From NCBI GenBank assembly GCA_947623915.1, contig CANQIB010000002.1, positions 124,001 to 188,000 of the forward strand: a DNA stretch of 64,000 nt. The letters run 5' to 3'. Positions within the stretch are counted from its first letter, which is position 1. Each line of letters starts with the position of its first letter. Position numbers and translations under genes: made by a program. The stretch is from an uncultured Ruminiclostridium sp. GTDB taxonomy: Bacteria > Bacillota > Clostridia > Oscillospirales > Ruminococcaceae. Positions 33,340 through 44,200 of this stretch are shown in pieces. Below the pieces are notes generated by a model. The model did not search any database and was not told the DNA's origin. It saw nothing but the letters and a program-made list of their open reading frames with translations.

Positions 33340-34260
33340 TCAATACATATCGCTGCGGTGGTATCTGAAGTAGAATATGCAGCTTCCTATCATACCGGCG
33401 AACACGAAGATAAAGCTGATGGTCAGCAGGTTTGAAAAGCCCGCGGTAAGGTCCGCATATTCGGTGGAAAAATGTCCAAGCTGTTCTATTATGCCGAAAA
33501 TGTTCAGACCGCTGCCCGCCGCGTCCTCTCGCAGGAATATCTTGAAAAGATAGGTAAAGCAGTTGGAAAACACCCACCCTATCAGCACAAACACGGCGCA
33601 GATAATAACGTCGGGGGCTTTCAGACGGCGGGAGAAAACGGTATACATCGAAACGACCGCCGCGGACATTATCGCTCCGCCGAACCAGCCTACTATATCG
33701 GAAATCATAATAAACAGCGAAAAGATGCTTGCCCCTATCACAAGTCCTATAAGCCCGCCGAGCACGCCTTTTGCGATACTTTTCGCGCCCTCTTTCGATA
33801 TAGTCAGCTTGCGCGTCTTGTTCTTGCCCTTGGCGGTAACGCTTTTGTCGCGGCGAGTAAGCACCATATACACCGAAAGCGAGTGTATTTTTTCATAGTC
33901 AAGCTCGGTGAGCGCGGGCTTTCTCTTGGCGATAAGGGCGGTAGCGCGCTCCAGAAATTCTATCAGCAGCGGCAGCCGTTCCTGCGAAAGGTCGTAATCC
34001 TTGCAGAATACTCTAAGGCAGCCGTCCGCCTTTTCCACTCCGAGAACGGATTTTTTCGGGAAAGAGGAGGTCAGCAGATAGACCTCCTGCATTATCTTAT
34101 CGCTTACCACCGCGCCGAAGATTATATCGAAACGGTGTCGGGTGAAGTTGTCAAATACCGCGACCGGTATGCCGTTTTTGACGCCTCCGAGTATGTTGTG
34201 TTCCTCGTCAAAGGTAAGTCCGGTGGGTTTTTCTATATTTGAGAGTTCTGAAAAAGCCAT
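33340..34260 (-). CDS. Unknown membrane protein with N-terminal soluble domain
   Basis: A 306-residue protein; AAAGGAA precedes ATG 34260. Residues 1-150 are soluble, mixed alpha/beta, with no motif I can name (VAVFDNFTRHRFDIIFGAVV, FPKKSVLGVEKADG). A basic stretch (RRDKSVTAKGKNKTRKLT) leads to about four hydrophobic segments in 165-300 (for example GVLGGLIGLVIGASIFSLFI and AGFSNLLTISFIFVFAGMIG). It is alone, with a divergent rRNA methylase gene on the other side. I recognise no family. Confidence 0.72.
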   Translation of the reverse strand: MAFSELSNIEKPTGLTFDEEHNILGGVKNGIPVAVFDNFTRHRFDIIFGAVVSDKIMQEVYLLTSSFPKKSVLGVEKADGCLRVFCKDYDLSQERLPLLIEFLERATALIAKRKPALTELDYEKIHSLSVYMVLTRRDKSVTAKGKNKTRKLTISKEGAKSIAKGVLGGLIGLVIGASIFSLFIMISDIVGWFGGAIMSAAVVSMYTVFSRRLKAPDVIICAVFVLIGWVFSNCFTYLFKIFLREDAAGSGLNIFGIIEQLGHFSTEYADLTAGFSNLLTISFIFVFAGMIGSCIFYFRYHRSDMY

Positions 34261-34389
34261 ATCTGTTTCCTTTCAAAATATCCCGTCATGATTTTAGAAT
34301 TAAAGGCTGCGGCGGTAATCGGGAGGTCTATATGGCAATTTTATCATATAGCCGCGATATTGTCAAGCGGCGGAAAGGGGCGGAGCTTT

Positions 34390-35172
34390 ATGGAAATAAG
34401 CTCAAGGAGCAATCCGCTTATAAAAAAATACCGCGAATTGATATATGAGCGCAAAGCGCGCAAAAGCTGCGGAATGTTTGCCGCGGAGGGGGAAAAGACC
34501 GTGCGCGAGGCTTTGTCGAGCGGCTGCGAGCTGGGAGATACGGCTTTTGTTACGCGGGAGGCGGAGAAAAAATATCCCGACACGGTAAAAAAATTAAAGG
34601 AAAAAACCGAGGTATATACCGTTTCGGACGGGCTTGCGGAGTATATTTCCGACACTAAGACCCCGCAAGGTATTTTTATTACCGTCCGACGTCTTGACAA
34701 AATCTTAAATTTAAGTACAATATATAATAGCAGACGTATGCTGTATTTGGAAAATCTTCAGGATCCCGGAAACGTGGGCACGGTCATTCGTACCTGCGAG
34801 GCTTTAGGTATAGACGGCGCGGTATTTTCGCCCGACTGCGCGGATATATTTTCCCCGAAGGTCGTGCGCTCCGCCATGGGCTCGATATTCAGACTGCCCG
34901 TTTATACGGCGCCGCCGAAGGAAGCTCTGGAGCTGCTGAAAAGCGCGGGGTTTTCCGTATATGCCGCCGTACTGGACGCGTCGGCAAGGCCGCTCGGCAG
35001 CTTTGACTTTGCCGAGAAGTCCGCGGTAGTGATAGGAAACGAGGGAAACGGCGTAACGCCGGAAACTCGCGGGCTGTGCGGCGATTCGCTTTATATACCG
35101 ATGCACGGCGCGGAAAGCCTGAACGCTTCCGTCGCGGCGGCGGTTATTTCATGGGAAATGAATAAATCGTAA
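34390..35172 (+). CDS. 23S rRNA/tRNA 2'-O-methyltransferase, TrmH (SpoU) family
   Basis: A 260-residue SPOUT methyltransferase. I start it at ATG 34390 (MEISSRSNPLIKKYREL), which fits the family better than the ATG 102 bases upstream. The N-terminal substrate-binding domain (KSCGMFAAEGEKTVREAL) is followed by motif 1 LENLQDPGNVGTVIRTCEALG, split here as LENLQDPGNVGTVIRT, motif 2 VVIGNEGNGV and motif 3 IPMHGAESLNASVAAAV, which form the knotted SAM site. The exact RNA target (RlmB-like or other) is not clear. Confidence 0.88.
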   Translation: MEISSRSNPLIKKYRELIYERKARKSCGMFAAEGEKTVREALSSGCELGDTAFVTREAEKKYPDTVKKLKEKTEVYTVSDGLAEYISDTKTPQGIFITVRRLDKILNLSTIYNSRRMLYLENLQDPGNVGTVIRTCEALGIDGAVFSPDCADIFSPKVVRSAMGSIFRLPVYTAPPKEALELLKSAGFSVYAAVLDASARPLGSFDFAEKSAVVIGNEGNGVTPETRGLCGDSLYIPMHGAESLNASVAAAVISWEMNKS

Positions 35173-35230
35173 AAAAATAAATATTTTTAAATATGAACGG
35201 CAAAAACAGAACAAAGGAAAGTGATAACTG

Positions 35231-37315
35231 ATGTCAAATCTGGTTATAGTCGAGTCACCCGCAAAGGCGAAAACGATAGGAAAATATCTCGGAAAGGATT
35301 TTTCCGTCCTTGCGTCGGTGGGACATATAAGAGATCTGCCGAAATCAAAGCTGGGCGTGGATATAGAACATGATTTTGCCCCGCTTTACGAAAATAAAAA
35401 GGAAAAAGCGACGCTTATCAAAGAGCTTAAATCCGCCGCAAAAAAAGCGGATACCGTATATCTTGCGACCGACCCCGATAGGGAGGGAGAGGCGATCTCG
35501 TGGCACCTTGCGCATATTCTCGGAATAAACGAGAACGCGCCGGTCAGAGTCACATTCAGCGAGATAACAAAAAGCGGCGTTTCCGACGGCATGAGCCGTC
35601 CCCGCACTCTTGACATGGACCTTATAAACGCTCAGCAGGCAAGGAGAATACTTGACCGCATAGTCGGCTATAAGCTCAGCCCGTTTCTGTGGAAAAAGGT
35701 AAGGCGCGGGCTGTCCGCGGGACGCGTACAGTCGGTGACCGTCCGTCTGATAGTGGACAGGGAAAAGGAGATAGAGGAGTTTAAGCCCCGCGAATACTGG
35801 AGCATAGACGCAAAGCTGCTTTCCGGCAAGAACCGCCGCGCTTTCCCCGCAAAGCTGGCGGAGGTTGACGGCGAAAAATTTTCCGCCGACTCCAAGGAAG
35901 AGGCCGACAAGGTGCTTGCCAGAGTCGAGGGCGGGGATTTTATAATAAAAGCCATTAAAAAATCCACCAGAAAAAAAACGCCCGCTCCGCCGTTCACTAC
36001 CTCGACGCTACAGCAGGAGGCGTCGCGCAAGCTGTCCTTTAACGCACGCCGTACCATGCGCGCGGCACAGGAGCTTTACGAGGGCGTGGAAGTGCCGGAT
36101 ATGGGAGCGGTCGGACTTATCACATATATGCGTACCGACAGCCTGCGCGTTTCCGACGAGGCGAAAAGCGCCGCCGCGCAGCTTATAGAGCAGGTTTACG
36201 GGAAGGAATATCTTCCCGCTAAGCCGAGGAATTACAAATCCCGCAGCAACGCTCAGGACGCGCATGAGGCGATACGTCCGTCCATAATCTCGCTGACGCC
36301 GGACAAGGTAAAGGGCGCTCTTTCGAGCGACCAATATAAGCTGTACAAGCTGATATGGGAACGCTTTATGGCAAGCCAGATGGAAAACGCGCTGCTGGAC
36401 ACCAAATCCGTCGATATAGACTGCAACGGCTGTCTGTTCAAGGCAAGCGGCTACACGGTGAAATTTGACGGTTTTACCGTACTGTATGAGGAGAGCCGCG
36501 ACAGCGACGAGCAGGAGGGCGGAGCTTTGCCCGCGCTGACCGAGGGCGAAAAGCTGACGGTAAAGGAGCTTGCGGGAAATCAGCATTTTACTCAGCCGCC
36601 TCCGAGATATACCGAGGCGAGCCTTATAAAAGCGCTTGAGGAAAACGGCATAGGCCGCCCCTCTACCTATGCGCCTACCATAGCGACGATACTTGACAGA
36701 CATTACGTCGAGCGCGACGCGAAGCAGTTAAAGCCCACTTCCTTGGGACTTGTCACCACCGACCTTATGAAAGAGCATTTCGAGCGTATAGTGGACGCGA
36801 AGTTCACCGCGAGAATGGAGGACGATCTGGACAAGATCGAGGCGGGCAAGGCGGAATGGGTGGACGTGCTGCGCAGCTTTTACAGCGGGTTTGAAAAGTC
36901 GCTGGACAAGGCGGAAAAGGATATGGAGGGCAAGCGGGTCAAGATACCCGACGAGCCTACCGATATAGTATGCGAAAAATGCGGCAGACCCATGGTGATA
37001 AAGATAGGTCCTTACGGCAAATTTTTAGGCTGTTCGGGATTTCCCGAATGTAAATTCACCAAGAGGATAGTAAACGAATCCGGCGGCTGCTGTCCCAAAT
37101 GCGGCGGCAAGATGTTGGCAAAAAGATCCAAAAAGGGCAAGCCGTTTTACGGCTGTGAAAACTACAAGGACTGCAATTATATGACGTGGGACACTCCGCT
37201 GCCGGATAAGTGCCCGCGCTGCGGCGCTACTTTGTTTAAGAGATCCGGCAAAAGCGGTCAGGTATACTGCGCTAAGGACGGCTGTGGATATGTCCGCGAC
37301 GCGGAAGAAAAGTGA
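35231..37315 (+). CDS. topA: DNA topoisomerase I
   Basis: A 694-residue type IA topoisomerase that relaxes negative supercoils. The Toprim domain starts NLVIVESPAKAKTIGKYLG and has TDPDREGEAISWHL; the active-site Tyr lies in GLITYMRTDSLRVS; IGRPSTYAPTIATIL is typical. Three C-terminal four-Cys zinc ribbons begin CEKCGRPM, CPKCGGKM and CPRCGATL. It lies just upstream of trmFO with a TGATG overlap, a common Firmicutes order. Confidence 0.96.
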   Translation: MSNLVIVESPAKAKTIGKYLGKDFSVLASVGHIRDLPKSKLGVDIEHDFAPLYENKKEKATLIKELKSAAKKADTVYLATDPDREGEAISWHLAHILGINENAPVRVTFSEITKSGVSDGMSRPRTLDMDLINAQQARRILDRIVGYKLSPFLWKKVRRGLSAGRVQSVTVRLIVDREKEIEEFKPREYWSIDAKLLSGKNRRAFPAKLAEVDGEKFSADSKEEADKVLARVEGGDFIIKAIKKSTRKKTPAPPFTTSTLQQEASRKLSFNARRTMRAAQELYEGVEVPDMGAVGLITYMRTDSLRVSDEAKSAAAQLIEQVYGKEYLPAKPRNYKSRSNAQDAHEAIRPSIISLTPDKVKGALSSDQYKLYKLIWERFMASQMENALLDTKSVDIDCNGCLFKASGYTVKFDGFTVLYEESRDSDEQEGGALPALTEGEKLTVKELAGNQHFTQPPPRYTEASLIKALEENGIGRPSTYAPTIATILDRHYVERDAKQLKPTSLGLVTTDLMKEHFERIVDAKFTARMEDDLDKIEAGKAEWVDVLRSFYSGFEKSLDKAEKDMEGKRVKIPDEPTDIVCEKCGRPMVIKIGPYGKFLGCSGFPECKFTKRIVNESGGCCPKCGGKMLAKRSKKGKPFYGCENYKDCNYMTWDTPLPDKCPRCGATLFKRSGKSGQVYCAKDGCGYVRDAEEK

Positions 37316-38622
37316 TGGAACGCAAGGCAGTCGTGATAGGCGCGGGTCTTGCGGGGTGTGAGGCGGCGTGGCAGCTTGCAAGCCGAGGCATACCCGTAAG
37401 GCTTGTAGAAATGAAGCCGAAAAAATACACTCCCGCGCATAAATATTCCGGCTTTGCGGAGCTGGTGTGCAGCAATTCCCTAAAATCCGCCGATCCCGCG
37501 AGCGCCTGCGGTATGCTCAAGGAGGAAATGCGTATTTTAGGCTCAGTTACCGTGAAAGCGGCGGAAAAAACCCGCGTGGACGCGGGCGGAGCGCTTGCGG
37601 TGAACAGGACGGAGTTTTCCGACGAGGTAACGGCTGTAATAAAAAGCTCTCCGATGATAGAAACGGTAAGCGAAGAAGCGACAGAGTTTCCCGCACGCGA
37701 TACGGTGATAGCTACCGGACCTTTGACCTCCGACGCATTTGCGCGGGCGATACGGGAAAAATGCGGAGATACGCTCAGCTTTTACGACGCCGCTGCGCCG
37801 ATAGTCACCTTTGACAGTATAGATATGACCAAGGCGTTTTTCGCTTCAAGATACGACAAGGGCGGGGCTGATTATATCAACTGCCCTATGAATAAAGAGG
37901 AATACGAACGCTTTTATAAAGAGCTTGTGAACGCCGAACGCGCGCCGCTGAAGAGCTTTGAGGATCTCACGGTATACGAGGGCTGTATGCCGGTGGAGGT
38001 GCTTGCGGGGCGCGGCACTGACAGCGTGAGATACGGCTGTATGAAGCCGGTAGGGCTTATCGATCCGAGAACGGGCAAAAGACCGTATGCGGCGGTACAG
38101 TTAAGAAAGGAAAACAACGAGGGCACATTGTACAATATCGTAGGATTTCAGACCAACCTGAAATTCGGCGAGCAGAAAAGGGTGTTCTCGATGATAAACG
38201 GGCTGGAGAACGCGGAGTTTGTACGTTACGGGGTAATGCACCGCAACACGTTTTTAAATTCTCCGCAGCTTTTGGACTCGTGCTACAAGCTGAAAGGCTC
38301 GGACAATATCTTTTTCGCGGGGCAGATTACCGGCGTGGAGGGATATGTTGAAAGCGCGGCGAGCGGGATAATAGCTGGTATAGCTCTGGCAAGGGCGATA
38401 CGCGGGGAAGAACCGTTCGCGCTGCCGGAGGGAACTATGCTGTATGCTTTGTCAAAGCACGTCAGCACCGAATGTAAAAATTTTCAGCCGATGGGGTCAA
38501 GCATGGGACTGCTGCCCCCGCTCGACGAAAGAATAAAGGATAAAAAGCTGCGCTACGCCGCTTTGTCCGAGCGCGGACTGAACGTGCTCAGGCGGGAGGT
38601 AAAGCGGCAGCTGGATATGTGA
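37315..38622 (+). CDS. trmFO: FADH2/folate-dependent tRNA m5U54 methyltransferase TrmFO
   Basis: A 435-residue flavoprotein using methylene-tetrahydrofolate to methylate U54 of tRNA. The N-terminal FAD motif is VVIGAGLAGCEAAWQLASRG; FAELVCSNSLKS, YINCPMNKEEYERF and FFAGQITGVEGYVESAASG are TrmFO hallmarks. ATG 37315 overlaps the topA TGA, so the two are coupled. Confidence 0.95.
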   Translation: MERKAVVIGAGLAGCEAAWQLASRGIPVRLVEMKPKKYTPAHKYSGFAELVCSNSLKSADPASACGMLKEEMRILGSVTVKAAEKTRVDAGGALAVNRTEFSDEVTAVIKSSPMIETVSEEATEFPARDTVIATGPLTSDAFARAIREKCGDTLSFYDAAAPIVTFDSIDMTKAFFASRYDKGGADYINCPMNKEEYERFYKELVNAERAPLKSFEDLTVYEGCMPVEVLAGRGTDSVRYGCMKPVGLIDPRTGKRPYAAVQLRKENNEGTLYNIVGFQTNLKFGEQKRVFSMINGLENAEFVRYGVMHRNTFLNSPQLLDSCYKLKGSDNIFFAGQITGVEGYVESAASGIIAGIALARAIRGEEPFALPEGTMLYALSKHVSTECKNFQPMGSSMGLLPPLDERIKDKKLRYAALSERGLNVLRREVKRQLDM

Positions 38623-38636
38623 AAGGACGGGAAAGC

Positions 38637-39638
38637 ATGAAAATAGCAGTCGATGCGTTCGGCGGAGATAACGCGCCGGACGAGGTCATCAAGGGCGCGG
38701 CGTCCGCCGTAAAAGCGTACGGCGTTACCGTTGTGCTGACGGGCGATAAGTCCAAAATAGAGCAAAGGATATCGGAACTCGGCGTATCTTCCGACGGCTT
38801 GGAGATATGCGACGCAGACGGAGTTATAGAGATAGAGGACGACCCTAAGCAGATACTTAAAGAGAAAAAGGACTGTTCCATGGGCAAGGCGCTTGCGCTG
38901 GTCGCCTCCCGCGAGGCGGACGCTATGGTGAGCGCGGGCAGCACCGCCGCTCTGGTGATGGGCGGAACGCTGACGGTAAAGCGTATAAAGGGCGTTAAGC
39001 GCCCGGCGATGGCTCCGATACTGCCGGGTGAATCAAATCGGTATATCCTGCTGGACGGCGGCGCGAATATCGACTGCCGTCCTGAGATGCTGCGGCAGTT
39101 TGCGATAATGGGCAGCATATATATGGAAAAGATAATGGGCGTGGAAGCTCCGCGTGTGGCGCTGTTGAACGTAGGCGCGGAGGAGGAAAAAGGCAGAGAG
39201 CTGGAGCAGGGCGCTTACGAGCTGCTGGGTCAGACTGACGGTATAAACTTTATCGGGAATATCGAGGGCCGCGACGCGGCGCTTGGCGGCGCGGACGTAA
39301 TAGTTACCGACGGCTTTACGGGGAACATATATCTTAAAACCGTCGAGGGAATGGGCAAATTCATGAAGACCTCGCTCAAAAAGCTGTTTTACCGCAATTT
39401 CGGTACGATGCTGTCCTCGCTGCTGTGCAAAAAGGGCATACGCGGACTTATCGAAACGATGGATTACCGTGAAACGGGCGGTTCTCCGCTGCTGGGTACC
39501 GCCTGCCCCGTAATAAAGGCGCACGGCAGCAGCGACGCGCTCGCGTTCAAAAACGCGATACGTCAGGCAAAGGAATTTTGCGAAAAGAACGTCATAGAAG
39601 AAATAGAAAGGGCACTCGGCGAAAAGGGCGATGACTGA
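38637..39638 (+). CDS. plsX: Phosphate acyltransferase PlsX
   Basis: A 333-residue PlsX, which makes acyl-phosphate from acyl-ACP for phospholipid synthesis. The start at ATG 38637 gives MKIAVDAFGGDNAPDEVIKG; SAGSTAALVMGGTLTVKRI, LLDGGANIDCRPE and VTDGFTGNIYLKTVEGMGKF follow. It overlaps rnc directly; acpP, often between plsX and rnc, is absent here. Confidence 0.95.
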   Translation: MKIAVDAFGGDNAPDEVIKGAASAVKAYGVTVVLTGDKSKIEQRISELGVSSDGLEICDADGVIEIEDDPKQILKEKKDCSMGKALALVASREADAMVSAGSTAALVMGGTLTVKRIKGVKRPAMAPILPGESNRYILLDGGANIDCRPEMLRQFAIMGSIYMEKIMGVEAPRVALLNVGAEEEKGRELEQGAYELLGQTDGINFIGNIEGRDAALGGADVIVTDGFTGNIYLKTVEGMGKFMKTSLKKLFYRNFGTMLSSLLCKKGIRGLIETMDYRETGGSPLLGTACPVIKAHGSSDALAFKNAIRQAKEFCEKNVIEEIERALGEKGDD

Positions 39639-40308
39639 GCTGGAACAGGTTATAGGCTACACCTTTAAAAAGCCTGAGCTGCTGCGGGAGGCGCTGACAC
39701 ATTCCTCCTACACTAACGGAAAAAATCTTAAAAGCAACGAGCGGCTCGAGTTTTTGGGCGACAGCGTACTGGGGATAACCGTGGCGGAATATCTTTTTGA
39801 AAATCTCAGCCTGCCTGAGGGCAGACTTACCAAGATACGCGCGGGACTGGTATGCGAGGACGCGCTGTACTCCTTTGCGAAAAAGATAGACCTCGGCAGA
39901 TACATAATGCTGGGAAAGGGAGAGGAGCATACCGGCGGTAGGGACAGGCGCTCGATACTTGCGGACGCGTTCGAGGCGCTTATCGCGGCGATATATCTTG
40001 ACGGCGGGATACAAAAGGCAAGGAAATTTATCCTGTCGTTCATTCCCAAGCCGGACAAGCTGTCAAGCGGGGTATATATGCCGGGAGATTACAAGACCCT
40101 GTTACAGGAGATAATACAGCAAAATCCCGAAGAAAGCGTTGAATATAAGATAATCGAGGAAAGCGGACAGGAGCATGAAAAGGTCTTTACCGCCGAGGTG
40201 CTGCTGAACGGGCAGGTCATAGGTACGGGCGTCGGCAGGAGCAAAAAGCAGGCGGAGCAAAGCGCCGCAAAAGAGGCGGTAGGACTTATGGGCTATGAAA
40301 CAGACTAA
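39631..40308 (+). CDS. rnc: Ribonuclease III
   Basis: A 225-residue endonuclease for double-stranded RNA (rRNA and antisense processing). The nuclease domain has the signature ERLEFLGDSVLGITVAEYLF and DAFEALIAAIYLDGG, with the acidic Mg-binding residues; the dsRNA-binding domain (about 150-225) has GDYKTLLQEIIQ and GVGRSKKQAEQSAAKEA. The start overlaps plsX and the stop overlaps the radical-SAM gene. Confidence 0.95.
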   Translation: MTELEQVIGYTFKKPELLREALTHSSYTNGKNLKSNERLEFLGDSVLGITVAEYLFENLSLPEGRLTKIRAGLVCEDALYSFAKKIDLGRYIMLGKGEEHTGGRDRRSILADAFEALIAAIYLDGGIQKARKFILSFIPKPDKLSSGVYMPGDYKTLLQEIIQQNPEESVEYKIIEESGQEHEKVFTAEVLLNGQVIGTGVGRSKKQAEQSAAKEAVGLMGYETD

Positions 40309-41284
40309 TATATCGGTGTTCGTGACTCACAGCGGGTGTCCGCATATATGCAGCTTTTGCAATCAGCGGACGATAAGCGGTCAGGCGGCTCCCGTTACGG
40401 TGGAGGAGCTGGACGCTTTGCTCGCGGAGCAGCAGCCTTTGCTTGAAAAAAACAACACAGCGGCGCAGATAGCGTTTTTCGGCGGCAGCTTTACCGCGAT
40501 AGACCGCGGATATATGGAAAGCCTGCTTAAATGCGCGCACGGATATCTTAAAAGGTATCCCGAACAGTATCTGTCGCTGCGCTGTTCCACCCGCCCCGAT
40601 TATATAGACGGGGAGGTCTTGGAGCTGCTCGGGGCATACGGTATGCGGTCGATAGAGCTTGGCGCACAAAGCATGAACGACGAGGTGCTTGCCGCAAATC
40701 ATCGCGGTCACACGGCGGACGACGTGCGTGCGGCGTCGCGGCTGATAAAGGAAAAGGGCTTTGAACTGGGACTTCAGATGATGACGGGACTGTATAAGGA
40801 CAAGCCGGAATACTGCATCGACACCGCAAAGGAGTTTATCGCGCTGGGCTGTGATACGGTAAGGATATATCCTACCGTGATACTTGCGGGCACGGAGCTT
40901 GACAGACTTCGCCGCGAGGGTTTGTACGACAGCTTCGGCTTTGACGAAACGGTGGAGCTTTGCGCGCGGCTTTTAAAGCTGTTCGGCGCGGCGGGAATAC
41001 CCGTTATAAGGCTGGGACTTCACGCGAGCGACGGAGTTGAAAACGGCATGACGGGCGGAACGTATCATCCCGCGTTCAGAGAGATATGCGAAAGCAGGCT
41101 GTTTTTGGAGGAAATGCTCCTACAAATGCCGACGCCGGGGAAATATACGGTATATACCGACAGGAAAAACATAAGCAGAGCGGCGGGGCACGCGGGCGCG
41201 AACAAAAAAGAGCTTGCCAAACGCGGAATCAGCTTTGTTATAAAGGAAGAAGCGGGGACTTATGTCCGTGCGGAGAGAGCGTAA
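40295..41284 (+). CDS. Radical SAM protein, Elp3-like
   Basis: A 329-residue radical-SAM enzyme. The cluster motif CPHICSFC is near residue 15, GGSFTAI and RCSTRPDYID belong to the Elp3/MiaB-like core, and IELGAQSMND to the SAM site. There is no GNAT acetyltransferase domain, so it is the short bacterial Elp3-like type found between rnc and smc in many Clostridia. Its substrate, perhaps a tRNA, is not established. Its start overlaps rnc by 14 bases. Confidence 0.85.
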   Translation: MKQTNISVFVTHSGCPHICSFCNQRTISGQAAPVTVEELDALLAEQQPLLEKNNTAAQIAFFGGSFTAIDRGYMESLLKCAHGYLKRYPEQYLSLRCSTRPDYIDGEVLELLGAYGMRSIELGAQSMNDEVLAANHRGHTADDVRAASRLIKEKGFELGLQMMTGLYKDKPEYCIDTAKEFIALGCDTVRIYPTVILAGTELDRLRREGLYDSFGFDETVELCARLLKLFGAAGIPVIRLGLHASDGVENGMTGGTYHPAFREICESRLFLEEMLLQMPTPGKYTVYTDRKNISRAAGHAGANKKELAKRGISFVIKEEAGTYVRAERA

Positions 41285-41289
41285 CATAA

Positions 41290-44200
41290 ATGTTTTTTAA
41301 ATCAATGGAGATATACGGCTTTAAGTCCTTTCCGGACAGGACCGTACTGAATTTCGACAAAAAAATGACCGCCGTCGTCGGTTCAAACGGCAACGGCAAA
41401 AGCAATATCAGCGACGCGCTGCGCTGGGTAATGGGCGAGCAGGGCGCTAAAAGTCTGCGCGGAGATAAGATGGAGGACGTTATCTTTTACGGGACTACCC
41501 GCAGAAAGCCTATGGGCTTTGCAAAGGTGACGCTTACAATAGACAACACCGACCGCGCGCTCGGCATAGACAGCGACGAGGTCGTGATAAGCCGAAAGCT
41601 GTACCGCAGCGGCGAAAGCGAATATATGATAAACGGCGGCAAAGCGCTGCTCAAGAACATAAACGAACTGTTTATGGGAACGGGGCTCGGCCGCGACGGA
41701 TATTCCGTCATAGGTCAGGGCAGAGTTGCGGAGATAGTTGAGTCGGGCGGCACAAAAAGGCGCGAGGTGTTTGAAGAAGCGGCGGGGGTGTCAAAATTCC
41801 TCGCAAAGAAAAAGGAAGCCGAGGGCAAGCTGAAACGCACCGAGGATAATCTGCTGAGACTTCGCGACATCGCGACGGAGCTGGAAGAAAGACTGCCGGT
41901 GCTGGAAAGGCAGGCGGCTAAAGCTAAGAAAGCAAAGCTGCTGGTAGACCGCGAACAGCAGGTGGATATTTCGCTCAGCGTGTACGAGCTTTCCTCGGCG
42001 GAAAAGTCGATAGGCGAGACCGAGGATAAGATCCTGCTCAACAAGGCACAATGCGAGAATTTGGAGCGTGACATTTCCAAGCTGGAAGCGGAGCAGGAGC
42101 AGCAAAACGCACTCAGGATAAAGCTGCGCGCTCGACTTGAGGAGATGTATAAAAAAGAGGACGAAACGAAAGAGCTCATCTCGGATATAAAGAGCGAGAC
42201 CGCCGTTATGGAGAACGACATACGCCATGCCGAGAAGCAGATAGAAACGCTCAAAAAGAGCATAGAGGATTCTAAAAGCGGCAAGGCACAGCTTGAAAAG
42301 GACAAGGCAAAGCTGTTAAGCGAGGCGGAAGAGAAAAAAGCGGCAGTAGAACGTATCGGCGCGGAAATAGCCGAGCTTGAACGGCAGCTAGTGGGACTGA
42401 GCAAGCAGGGCGAGGAACTGGACGAGGAGTACAAAAAACTCGACCGCGAGCAGGGAGAGCGCTATTTAAAGAGAACGCAGCTGAATTTACAGATAGAGCA
42501 GACGGGAGAGAACGCTCAAAACTCCGAAAAGCAAAGGGAGGAGCTTGCCGCCGCCGCGCAGCAGCTGGAGTCCGCCGTATCGGAGCATAAGCAAAAGCTC
42601 AAAGAGATAAACGGCGAGCTGGACGCTGCCCGTGATAAAAAGCAGGAAACGGAAAACAAGCTGACCGGCTACCGTCAGCTTTACGCGTCGCGTTCGGAAA
42701 AGCTGTCCGCGGCGTCTAAGGCGCTGGAAGCCTTGGAAAAGGAATACGAGAGCAAGCGCCAGCGCCGCGACGTGTTGGACGGGATAGACAAGAGCATGGC
42801 GGGATTCGGCTCAAGCGTAAAATCCGTTATGAACGCCTACCGCAAGGGACAGCTCGGCGGGATATGCGGAACGGTGGCGGATATAATAACCGTTGACGCA
42901 AAGTACACCACGGCGATAGAGACCACCCTCGGAGGAGTGCTGCAAAACATCGTGGTGAACAACGAGGAGACCGCCAAACGCTGTATGAGATTTTTAAAGG
43001 ACAACAATCTCGGACGTGCCACGTTCCTGCCGCTTACATCGGTAAAGGGAAAAACGCTTGAGGTCAGCGGACTGGACGGCGAGGACGGCTTTGAGGGAAT
43101 GGCGAGCGAGCTTGTGAGATATTCTCCCGAATATGACGGAGTTATCCGCTTTATCCTCGGAAAAACCGCTGTGGCGGAGGATATAGACTGCGCGTCGTAT
43201 ATCGCGAAAAAATACGGCTACAAATTCAGGATAGTCACTCTTGACGGGCAGATAATAAATTCCGGCGGTTCGTTTACCGGCGGCAGCATAAAACAGGACG
43301 CGGGGATAATCTCACGCAAGCAGGAGCTTGGCAGATTGCAGACCGAGCTTGGCGCTTTGTCCGAAAAGATGGATAAGGAAAACGAGGCGTTAAAGCCTTT
43401 AAAGGCGGAAACGGCTAAGCTGGAGATAGAGCTTGAGGGATATAACGAGATACTTGCGGGCTGTGAGCCTGAGATAGCCCGACTCAGCGCGCAGGCGGAC
43501 GGCGAAAAAATGCTGTTAAAGCAGTTCAACGCACAACTCGACGGCAACGCCGAGCAGACGGAAAGACTGGAGCTTTCGGCGGGGGAGCTTGCAAAGCGTA
43601 AGGCGGAATACGAGCGGCAGCTTGAAAAGCTGCAAAGCGAGATAGAAAAGAACGACGCGGAGCTTGCCCGCAGGGAAAGCGACATTTCCGCCCGCGACGA
43701 CGGCAGAAAAGAGCTTGCCGACAGGATATCTGCCCTTAATATCGACGTTATCAATCATAATAAGGATATCGACGCAATAAAGATAAAAGCGGAAAACATC
43801 GACGGTACGATAGCCTCGCTTGAGGACGGCGGCGCGGAATATCAGCGCCGTATCGATGAGCAGACCGCCGAGATAGCCGCTATCCGTGAGCGTATCGCCG
43901 CAAGGACCGCCGACGGGGAAAAGCTGGCTGCAGGTCAGGCATTGAGCGCTGCGGAAATATCCGAAAACATATCCGAGAGCAACGCCGCGGAGGCAAGAAT
44001 AAGCGCGATACACGCGGACATACGCGAGCTTACCGAGGCAAAGGAAAAATTCGGCAGCGAGCTTGCCCGTCAGGAGGAGCGCAAGCGCGTATGCGACGAG
44101 CAGATAGAAAAGACCGTCGGCTTGCTGTGGGACAAATACGAGATGACGCGCAGCGAGGCGTTTGAAAAGTACAGCGTGCCGGAGGACGTGCCGGCTGCAA

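Noticed and set aside
41715..42434. Ser-rich minus-strand frames antisense to smc
   Set aside because: Low-complexity Ser/Leu composition is the mirror of Glu/Lys-rich coiled-coil codons.
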